Shown here in pieces: positions 18,214 to 27,700 of a DNA stretch of 64,000 nt (positions are counted from its first letter, which is position 1; each line of letters begins with the position of its first letter). The stretch spans positions 9,012,292 through 9,076,291 of the forward strand of contig OZ005697.1 of NCBI GenBank assembly GCA_963930775.1, read 5' to 3'. The DNA comes from Cliona cf. orientalis (Eukaryota > Porifera > Demospongiae > Clionaida > Clionaidae). Both the position numbers and the translations under genes were made by a program. The notes beneath the pieces were generated by a model. That model worked only from the letters and a program-made list of their open reading frames with translations. It made no database searches and was not told the origin of the DNA.

Positions 18214-21200
18214 ATGTGGGCGAAGCCAAGAAGAGAAACCTTGCTTTCTGCAGGCCTCGTATTTGGAGCGTCCTTCTTCAGCTACCTCAGCTCCTTGGAC
18301 GGTGATTTTGTCTTCGATGATCACAGGGGCATCCTCACGAACGATGATCTGGACGCGTCAAAGACCTCTCTCTTCGATCTGTTCCAGCATGATTTTTGGG
18401 GTGGACACATGTCGAGGGTGGAAAGCCACAAGTCCTACCGCCCCCTGACAGTGCTGACCTATCGCTATTTCAACTTTTATTTTAGCGAGCTGGGACCGTA
18501 CAGCTACCATGTAGTCAATGTCCTACTGCACTGCACAGCATCTCTGCTGTTTCTGTGTCTCTGTGAGCTACTGATTGGAGGAAGGAGGACAGCAGCTGTG
18601 AATGTTTGGGGGCTGGCTCTGAGCTGGCCGACGTTTGCAGCACTACTGTTTGCAGTACACAGCATACACACTGAAGCAGTGAGTTATCGTAATAATAAAA
18701 ATGAATTCAGATGATGGTCCCTTTCTCTCTATGTGTTATAATAATATCATGGGCTGATGCAATCAATAGCCTGGGGCACTGTAGTGTACTTGCATGCCTG
18801 CATGCAGCATACAGCACCAACATTATTATTAATGATTTACTAACATTACCAACATTACCATTGTTGCTGCCGTTGCCTACGGCAGCAACAAAGGTAATAT
18901 TGGTAAAGTTGGTAAAATTGGTAAAGTTAGTAATTTTGGTGCCATAGGCGATGGCTGTGACAATGGTAAAGTTGGTAATATTTAATAGTGCTGTAGGTGA
19001 CGGCAGCAACAAGGGTAATGTTGGTAAAATTGGTAAAGTTAGTAATTTTGATGCCGTAGGCAACGGCAGCGACAAGGGTAATGTTGGTAAAGTTAGTAAA
19101 ATTGGTAAAATTAGTAATTTTGGTGCTGTAGGCAATGGCAGTGACAATGGTAATGTTGGTAAAGTTAGTAATGTTAGTGCCGTAGGTGACGGCAGCGACA
19201 AGGATAATGTTGGTAAAGTTGGTAAAATTGGTAAAATTAGTAATTTTAGTGCCGTAGGCGATGGCAGTGACAATGGTAATGTTGGTAAAGTTGGTAAAGT
19301 TAGTAATGTTAGTGCCGTAGGCGACGCCAGCGACGAGGGTAATGTTGGTAAAATTAGTAAAGTTAGTAATTTTGGTGCCGTAGGCGATGGCAGTGACAAT
19401 GGTAATGTTGGTAATGTAGGTAAAGTTGGTAAAGTTACAACTGAGAACGATGTCACTTCAATGTTGGTGCCGTAGGCCAAAGCAGTGACAAGTTAGTAAT
19501 ATTGGTGCCATAGGCGACGGCAGTGACAAGGGTAATATTGGTGCTGTACATTACTAACTTGTCACTGCCGTCGCCTACAGCACCAACATCACTAAGATTT
19601 ATACTATATTATCCTCCTCTTGAAGTAGTACTTTATCATAAGGGATCTGAACCATGACATACGTTGATAACACTCCCCCTAGAAGCAAAGTGCCCAAACC
19701 ACCCAACTCTATTCCCTTGAAGATACTGAACAGTTTATGAGAATATTATCATACACTAATTGTGTAACTCACTCTCTGCCTCATTTCTATCCCAACGCAG
19801 GTTGCCAGTATTGTTGGTCGTGCTGAAGTTGTATCCTGCATATATTTCACACTTGCTCTCCTAACCTACTCCAAGTCCATGTCGTCTGGCTCAGGCCCAG
19901 CAATTACCTCCCTGAGCAGAACTAACTGGCCCTTACTGGTTCTCAGTCTTGTTTTCAGCACCTGTTCCCTGCTCAGCAAGGAACAAGGTGTAATGGTGAT
20001 AGGGGTATGTGCAAGCTATGATGCATTCGTACATTGGGGCGAACTGTGGAGTGTCATCTACAGCAAGTTTGTGAGTAGCAGCAGTCATGCTAAGCAAGAA
20101 AAATTTAAAACTGATACAGATGTGGTTCAAGGTAGTGATAAATCAGATCAGACTAATCAAGGAATTTCTTCAACAAATAAAAGTACTCCTATCAACGGAA
20201 TGACAGTAGGATTATCCAATGGCACTTCAAAGGTCAAATCTGGAATGGCATCACAATCTAAAGGCCAGAGAAGAGAGACAAATAGCACAAAAGCGGGATC
20301 AACTGCTTCTTTGACGGCAGTATTCATCAGAATAGGTTCGCTATAATGAGCAGCTTATATAGTACAAAAGTGATTTATTTGTTATTTCTTGCTGTACTTA
20401 GTTGTCCTGGCAGCCGCTGGATTTGCACTACTCCAGTTCCGTTTCTCAATGAACTATGGTTCAAGTCCAATATTCAAACCAGAGGAGATGAGGGCAGCAT
20501 TCCACCCTAATAAAACTGTCAGGTATAGTAGTTTTTAACAGTGTGCACTATACCCTCATACCCAGGCATCCAGCATGCAAACATTGAAAATTGGACATAG
20601 GGTAATGTTGGTAAAGTTAGTAATGTTGGTGCCGTAGGCCACAGCAGTGACAAGTTAGTAAGGTTAGTGCCGTAGGTGACGGCAGCAACAAGGGTAATGT
20701 TGGTAATTAAAGTTGGTAAAGTTAGTAATGTTGGGTTGGTGCCGTAGGCCACGGCAGTGACAAGAGTAATGTTGGTAAAGTTGGTAATGTTGGTGCTATC
20801 AGAGGCTAGTCTAGCACTTAATTACACTGTGCTTGCTACATCTATGCAGAATACTGAGTTTGAGCAATCTCTACTGCTTCAATGCCTGGCTGCTCCTCTC
20901 TCCCTCCTCCCTCTGCTGTGATTGGACGCTCGGCTCCATTCCTCTAGTGACGTCATTCTCAGACATCAAAAACATTTGGTCTCTCATTCTTTACGTCAGT
21001 TTGGCTATACTAGCACTTCACGCTGTCTGCTCCAAGCGAGATAGACTTCCAGTTGGAATGGGACTGTCCCTACTACTATTGCCCTATTTTCCTGCATCTG
21101 GTGCACTCTTTAGAGTCGGCTTTGTAATAGCAGAAAGGTAGCACACTATCGTAACTAGTAAAAATTTGCAATTTAATTTATTGGTGGTAAATTTTTCTCT

Positions 21201-22625
21201 CCGTATTCAGGGTACTGTACATGCCTAGTCTTGGATACTGCATTATTGTAATTGTTGGAGTACGAAGACTGCACTCAATGTTCAGATTCAGTGTAAGCAA
21301 TAAAATTCAATTTCTCATTCCCATCACACCAACTAACGGTTATCATTCCATTCCATTGATGTTTCATCAGTTGTGGAGGAAGCTAATTCAGTTCTGTTTG
21401 CTGAGCATGTTGGTAGTAATGGCCATCAAGACTTACACAAGGAGTAAAGTAAGTACCATATTATAAGTAACTGCTCTACTGAGATAACTTTATCTATAAT
21501 ACACTTTGATGTAGGATTGGAATTCAGATTTTGCTCTGTTTGAATCTGGTGTCAAAGTCAACCCAATGAATGTTAAGATACGTAACAACTATGGGATGGA
21601 GCTGAAGGCCATTGGTCGCATTGAAGAGGCCAGGAAACAGTATTTGGTGAGTATTATTATTATAATAATAATATTATGTGTTCAGCACCATGGTGTGTAT
21701 TATTTTTGTCAGCACTCAATGATAATTTTGCCCCCACCCCCACCTTTTTTTTACAGAAAAGCCTTGAGATTGATCCAGACTACTACGAGGTGTACTTTAA
21801 CCTTGGAAACCTGGTCTCAGACGAGGGGAACCACGCGGAAGCAGCTGCCCTGTATGCCCGGTCTGAGTCCCAATCCACATTCCGAGAATAAGTGATATTA
21901 TCCATGCCATACTATAGGTACAAGACTGCAGTCAAATCGCCCCAGCTGTATGCCAAGACTTTGAACAATCTGGCCACCTCCTATTTCAGACTGAGTAAGC
22001 TAACACTGTAATCAACCATGTCATGATAGTCAATGGTGTCAGTAGTGGTGATTTGTGTTACCGGTATGATTATGTTATTATAATATTATTATAGGACGTC
22101 TGAAGGAGGCAGAGGAGCTGTATCTTGAGTCCATACAACTCACACCAGACCAAGCAACCACATACAACAATCTTGGTAAGTGCCACAAAACATAATAATA
22201 GTATGAGTTTCTCAACAGTGCTTGTGGGACTTAATTTTTTTGTCCTTTAATAGCGAGTTTGTATGGAGAGCTTGGGAGGCATCATGAATCAGAGGAGATG
22301 TTCAAGAAAGCAATGAAAATTAATCCCACCTATGCCGAAGCATATTTCAACTTAGGTAAACATCTATCATTAAACTATAATAATTATATATCCTATGCTG
22401 GCCAATGCTGAAAAAATGGGCTATTTTCATGCCTTGCTGTATTTCTTGAATTTAAAATTAATTACGAAATTTTTCACAGGGACTTTGTATGTCCAAATGG
22501 GTCGGCTAGACGAAGGAGAGAAGAACCTACTGCACGCACTGAAGTTGAACCCACACCACCATGGAGCAATGAACAACCTCAGGGTGGTAGAACATCAGAG
22601 AAAGACTAAAAATAAACAAAGATGA
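18214..22625 (+). CDS. TMTC: TMTC-family ER O-mannosyltransferase with TPR repeats, 11 exons, complete
   Basis: TMTC proteins are ER-membrane glycosyltransferases that O-mannosylate cadherins. Exons: 18214-18678, 19801-20335, 20402-20522, 20850-21137, 21211-21448, 21515-21646, 21757-21860, 21918-21994, 22095-22175, 22254-22355, 22480-22625; 762 aa with consistent phases. Exon 5 may contain an optional 78-bp in-frame intron (21293-21370). Signatures: VFDDH with the acidic pair Asp35-Asp36, SHKSYRPLTVLTYR, HTEAVASIVGRAE across the exon 1/2 junction, and FRVGFVIAER-VLYMPS (DUF1736-type). About five TPRs (for example YYEVYFNLGNL, AEAYFNLGTLY) fill residues 560-750. A Ser/Thr/Lys-rich loop occupies about 240-330. 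The SHKSYRPLTVLT segment and the length suggest TMTC4, but the paralogue is not settled. Introns 1 and 3 are filled with the window's minisatellite. Confidence 0.92.
18836..19585. repeat. minisatellite array 1 with inverted ends, TMTC intron 1
   Basis: The array is built from (GGTAAAGTT)n/GTAATGTTGGT pieces joined to GTGCCGTAGGCGACGGCAG and TGACAAGGGTAAT, with composite units of roughly 55-75 bp. The first unit (18836-18890) and the last (about 19503-19585) are each followed or preceded by an inverted copy, so both ends can fold into hairpins centred near 18873 and 19544. Both strands are largely stop-free, producing long but meaningless frames. Confidence 0.9.
20598..20803. repeat. minisatellite array 2, TMTC intron 3
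   Basis: Same unit and same orientation as the arrays at 18836 and 27886, with about four composite units (GGTGCCGTAGGCCAC, GTGACAAG, GGTAATGTTGGTAA). Confidence 0.9.
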
Positions 22626-22794
22626 AACTCCACACTAGATTATTGCGCAATGTATTCATCTCTTCACAGCAATGATCGGCTCTCTTGGTTGAAGCATAAC
22701 AAAAAATTAATATCATTATTTTGAATTTAGGGGGATGGCAATAATAATAATTATAGCTGATTCACTCATCTTTCACTTTATACAATCAAAGTTC
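22626..22794. other. 169-bp convergent 3' interval between TMTC and UOX
   Basis: The two stop codons face each other across 169 bp. The only canonical AATAAA for the plus strand overlaps the last TMTC codons at about 22610, and no canonical signal is obvious for UOX here. The 3' UTRs may overlap. Confidence 0.5.
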
Positions 22795-24611
22795 TTAAAG
22801 TTTAGATGCGACCTTCCTCCTGAAGGTGGCAGCGATGAGACCGTGCGGAGAGTCAGAGGGAATCAGCAACTGTATATTTAAATTTAATAGTTCCAACATC
22901 ATTGTGCTATACACTGAACGAATAGCCTACAGTCCCTCTAATTCTTATCATTATGGTGATATTAGACTTCCCACTGTCCAATGTGCATGACCCACCATCC
23001 ACGCTCTAGGATACAAATGCATAAAATAAAGCTTTCCCATTCTTAAATGCTTCGAACGATTGAATCTGGGGAAGAGTTTGGTGATATTACAGATTCTTCC
23101 TCACCTCTCCTTGGTTGGGTAGCTGTAACTTGCTGAGGTCAGCGACGTAATAGTGGATGTTAGGCATCTGAATCTCCACTGCGTTGATCTTGGGAACACG
23201 GCTAAAAATCACCTGTGATGTGTCGTACATGGTCTTCTGCAAATTATCAGAGGGAGAAAGGGGGGAGGGGGAGGGGGGAGGGAGAGAGAATGATGATATG
23301 GACTATAGCTAGATCCAAATACAGACTTATCGCTAGTTACCATTTTTTTAGGTTGTGTAACTAATTATCATAAAAAATCAGCAATCATACCTGAACAGAT
23401 GGTGAATAGGTACCAGCGTACGGAGGTCCAGCAAATACATCCAAGAGAGAGCTACGGACCATCTCCCTAACATAATAATAATAACAATGTAATATATAAT
23501 TAAATGTTAGAATCTGTATCTACCATGTTCCATTGAAGTCCACTCCATACACATCTTCATCAAAGTCGTACTTTAGGTAGACTTTGCTGCAGAAGGCACG
23601 GTCCTTGGTGGTCGGCAGGGTGGTGAAGCGATCTCGTACAAAACCTTATCCACAATGATAAAACATTACGTAACAATAAAAAAGTATCACCGTCTGTAGG
23701 TTTTTCACTGAGAGAAATAATGCCAGATTGGTGTAACACGATCTAGCTCGTAGCTATCAATATCATGACGAACACCCAATCGAGAAGTTCATGGAAAAGT
23801 ATTACCCTGTTATGTTTTTACCTTCAAATCCAGACTGAGTTGCTTTGAAGAGCTTTAGATCCTTAATCCCACCACTAACACTGGGGTTCCCTTCATAATA
23901 TATTATAAGCAATCAGTATAATATAATTAACTAGGGTTTCACTCACTTCCTCTCAACTGCTCCACAGAACAGAATCTGATGGCACAGCTATCATGGTAGA
24001 ATGCATGATAGTGTTCCACACCACCCTGTGTGTAGTACAATATATTAAAGTTAGCAATAGTAGAATTTTGTAATTATGGTACCAAGATATTAGATAGATG
24101 ACTAACCTGTTTAATCCTAGTCCAAGGCTCCTGCTCAATGTATATCTTTGCACGGGCAACCTTACCAGAAATTCAATGAATATACAATCGTGGTAGTGAG
24201 GGGAAACATCAGGAGTATTAATTTTGAAAGCTCACCTGCTTGTACGTCTTCATGAAATGGTTTGTTAGAAGCAAACCAAACTGCTCTGGGGACTCAATCT
24301 GCAGGAAATCAAAGCAGAATGGGCGTGGTCACACATACCTGAGCCCCACCCATTCGAATCGTTCATTTATATTATGCTAGTGGAAAACGCACTTGATTTT
24401 GCTTCGCCAGCACCAATACGGTATTCTTTTGAGAATCGGTGGCCACGACATCTCTGTTATCTCCCTCCAAGTAGTCATAGTGACTAGACAGCTCCAGTCG
24501 AGTATTCACGCGTAGCTCCGTGATGAAGTATCTATCGCCTTCTTGCCTCACGCGCATCAATCGAACCCAATTCTTTCCGTATTCCGTCACAGACACTTCA
24601 GATTCTGCCAT
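22795..24611 (-). CDS. UOX: Urate oxidase (uricase), 9 exons, complete, peroxisomal
   Basis: Uricase oxidises urate to 5-hydroxyisourate in peroxisomes. Exons: 24611-24393, 24298-24236, 24160-24107, 24025-23947, 23890-23822, 23644-23524, 23466-23391, 23236-23105, 22869-22795; 295 aa, the usual family length. Catalytic-site residues are in place: Lys13 in EYGKNWV, Thr58-Asp59 in ATDSQKNT, and His in MPNIHYY. The family signature TQSGFEGF-VRDRFTTLP spans the exon 5/6 junction. The C-terminus is SKL, a canonical PTS1 signal. The start is the ATG at 24611; a GTG codon nine codons upstream is not used in eukaryotes. It is head-to-head with the MPHOSPH9-like gene and tail-to-tail with TMTC. Intron 5 carries a dispersed repeat that also occurs near 52560. 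Confidence 0.96.
23690..23810. repeat. dispersed repeat, copy A (UOX intron 5)
   Basis: The segment GCCAGATTGGTGTAACACGA followed by ATGACGAACACCCAATCGAG recurs at 52560-52680. There the second block is direct but the first block is inverted. Confidence 0.75.
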
Positions 24612-24798
24612 CTTCGTCTGTTCTTTCTCGTCGTGCACTCTTGCGAACTCTTGCAGTCTGATTCCCAGTTCCGCGATCTGGATCCGGGATCCGGAAATAG
24701 GGGCATATAGCGTCGCTAGGCAACGAGTGAAACTATTTTAATTATACGAAAGATGAAAAACGCGCCATTTTCAAGAATTGATCCATGAACCAAGGAAA
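24612..24798. promoter_or_regulatory. 187-bp bidirectional promoter, UOX/MPHOSPH9-like
   Basis: The interval between divergent start codons holds an RFX X-box-like site (24712-24724), an ETS-like CCGGAA (24691-24696) within GGATCCGGGATCCGGAA, and several CpGs. An ATG at 24752 on the plus strand opens a 11-codon upstream frame ending TGA at 24785-24787, just before the main ATG. It could be a uORF if transcription starts upstream of it. Confidence 0.7.
24712..24724. promoter_or_regulatory. RFX X-box-like site GTCGCTAGGCAAC
   Basis: It fits the imperfect inverted-repeat RFX motif (GTNRCC-N-RGYAAC), with a strong GGCAAC half-site and one mismatch in the other half. RFX factors drive ciliary and centriolar genes in animals, which suits the adjacent gene at 24799. 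Confidence 0.6.
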
Positions 24799-27700
24799 AT
24801 GAGCTCTAAACAGCCGACAGTTGAAGATTCATCGCCTCCACGTGACACTCAGGGATCTTTAGTCCACACAGAGGAAGGAGATCTCTTCAGTCTTCCTCAG
24901 GGTGAAGATGCAGGAGAGAAAACTATGGCTGTGGGGGATGGGCAGCAACCACTGGAGCAGGTGAATGATTATAATCCATGATCAAAGTCACTTGAGATAT
25001 TAGTGTCTGTATTATGTTCCCCCCTTCTATTTCTCTCCTCCCCCCCCCTCCCAAATCTCTCTCCATCTGCAACCACAGTTTCAATTGGACTGGCAGGCCA
25101 AGCTCGAGGAGCTACAGAACCAGCACAAGCAAGAGAGCCTACAACAGCACAAGGAGCACATCGAGCAACTGAGATTACTCCAAGCCCAGATTATGAGTGA
25201 ACTAAGGACTTCCACAAGCAGCGAACAAGCTGCTACCAGTTCAATAAGAGTCAGCGATTCACCTAGTCTTGGAGTATCTCACTCCACAGACCAGATACAT
25301 GTAAGGGGATCGTCAAGTTCACCTTCATCTACGGTCGAGGAAGAACAGATTAGTAAGATAATAAAGGGGCTTACTCGTGTTCACTCCATGTCCGATCCAC
25401 AGCTCTCTCTAACTGTAACCACATCCCAAACTTTATCATCATCTCCAGTGAAAGTTCACAGCGCCAACCACACCCCTATATCCAGCCCCCCTCGTATCGG
25501 TAACAAATCACTATGTCAGCCAAAAATGGACGGAGATAGAGAGCAGAGTAGCCAGAATCAGACGGAGAGAAATGATTCTTCAGATTTTTCAGCGGGTCAT
25601 TCGTTTGGTTTCTACCAACCAAGTGCTCCTCCAACTAGTGCTAGTGCAACACTGGTTAGAACGAGTACCACGGAATCATTGAACCAGAGTTCTGCGGCTA
25701 CAAGTATTGATGCTTCACCGATAAAGCTTGATGATGACAGAGTGAAATCAACAGTAATATCTGATATTGATGATGATGATGATGATCAACCTTTGAACAA
25801 TATTGCGAGGATGCCCCCGCAATTAGGCGGAGGAAACAGAGGAGGAGGAGGTGTATTATCTAGCTCTACACATGTACTAACACCCTCTTCAGCAAACCCA
25901 CCGCAGCGCAGATTGGCATGGACGGAACGAGAATCGAACAATCAAAAATTCAGCACTCCTGCACCTCCTTTTCTCTCAATTTCTGCCCCAGCTACGAAAC
26001 CGACGGTCAAAACCTCGCCAGTATCGCAGACCTTAGTAGCACCGACCCCAGTATACCCAAAGGTACGACTTAGCCCCTTGCTCAGTAGTGCTTCGAGCGC
26101 ACACAATAGTAATAGTAGTGTACGGCTGAGTCCAGGCAATGCAAATGTCACCCTTACAAGCCCGAGCAGTTTCAGTCGAGGTGCTAGCAGCAGTGGTGTT
26201 ATGAATGAGAGTACATGTATGTCTCGAGCTACTCTCATGGATAAGCATAAGAAGCACATGGACGATCTTAAGCTCTACTATGAATCGGAACTGTCGCAAC
26301 TTCGAAAGAAATTGGACAAAGTTGAATTGGAAAGAAACGATCCATCCACTCCTACGAGCGCCAGGAGGAGCCTGTCGCCAAGTTTCGCATCGACCCCGCG
26401 ATCCCCCCGGCCCACTACCCCCAGACAAACCTTACAGATGTACTTTCCATCGAGTCTCACGAAAGGTCGAAGTTCAAGATCATCAACAGGTCCGTTGCAT
26501 TATATTATGTACATGTATATTGTGCATAATTTGATAATGGTCAGGCTTAGAAGCAGACTGCACTTATCAGATGATTAGTATTAGGCTGAGTAATAATTGC
26601 ATATAATAGTTTGCTTTTTGTGATACTATGATGGTTGGACTTAATACTTATAGAAGCAGACTGAGTTCATCCAAGATAATCAGTAGTAGACTAAATAATA
26701 TTTTCTACCAATAATTACAGGGGAAGGTGCTAGCAGTGAGAGTAATAAAATTTTTTACCAATAATTACAGGGGAAGGTGCTAGCAGTGGGGGAGAGCGTA
26801 GCCCCTCCCCTGGCCCTGCAGCAGTAGCCTCTTCCATGGTGAATGAGTCAGAGCTGTGGATGCTGCAGAAGGAGAACACTAGGCTGAAGGGAGAGTGCTC
26901 CGAGCTGAGGGGACAGCTGGACCAGGGAAAGAGGGAGAGACGTGCACTCGAGGAGCAAGTCAAACGATTGAATGAGCACACTGTAAGTACAAATACTTGA
27001 GGCAGGGATTTATATACATGTACTATTATGATTCATTAGGAGGGGGAATCTCAAAATTCGAAACTAACCTGGAAATTCCTCTCCTTCCTTCCCCCCACCT
27101 CTCTCTCTCTCTCTCTCGGTCTCTCTCTCTTCCTCTTTCTACTCAATTTATCCAATTTCTCCTTTATGATGTTGTTAAATATGAAAATAACCATGCTATA
27201 TGTATTGCAGTTGGACTGGCAGGGTAGGCTTGAGGCCTCAGAGAGGATGGTGTCAGTGCTCCAGGAGAGACTGGAGAACACCAGGTCCCAGCTCTACGAC
27301 CAAGACCAGCTGGTGGAGCAGCTGAGGGCCGACCTACAGGTCACTGCAGAGGAGCTACAGTACTGGAAGGAGCAAAGGTCACAGGATCTGGAGAAGCTAG
27401 AACAGGTGGAATAATTAATATTCAATTTTTCGTGCCACTGATGGTTAATTATGCACTGCTGATTATTTGCTTCTCATTAAATGCATAGATTTTAGGGGTT
27501 TACCCCATAATTAATATTTTACTGTGGCCTATGATAGTTATAACGTTTTGAGGCTCACTTTTTACATTGCATCTCTTTCAGCTCTTCGATGAGTTTGAAG
27601 TTCTTCAGGGAGAGAACCAGGAGATGCGATTGGCTGGCTCCCAGCTCCACTCCCAGCTGGAGGAGGCCCACCAGGAATCACTCACCTACAAGACCTCTCT

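Noticed and set aside
18707..19480. Open frames of 257 aa (-) and 174 aa (+) in TMTC intron 1
   Set aside because: They are produced by the stop-free minisatellite unit, read as TLPTLPLSLPSP or GNVGKVGKVSN, and lie in an intron bounded by a secure splice junction.
24612..24638. N-terminal extension of uricase to 24638
   Set aside because: It would begin at GTG; the ATG at 24611 gives the normal family length.
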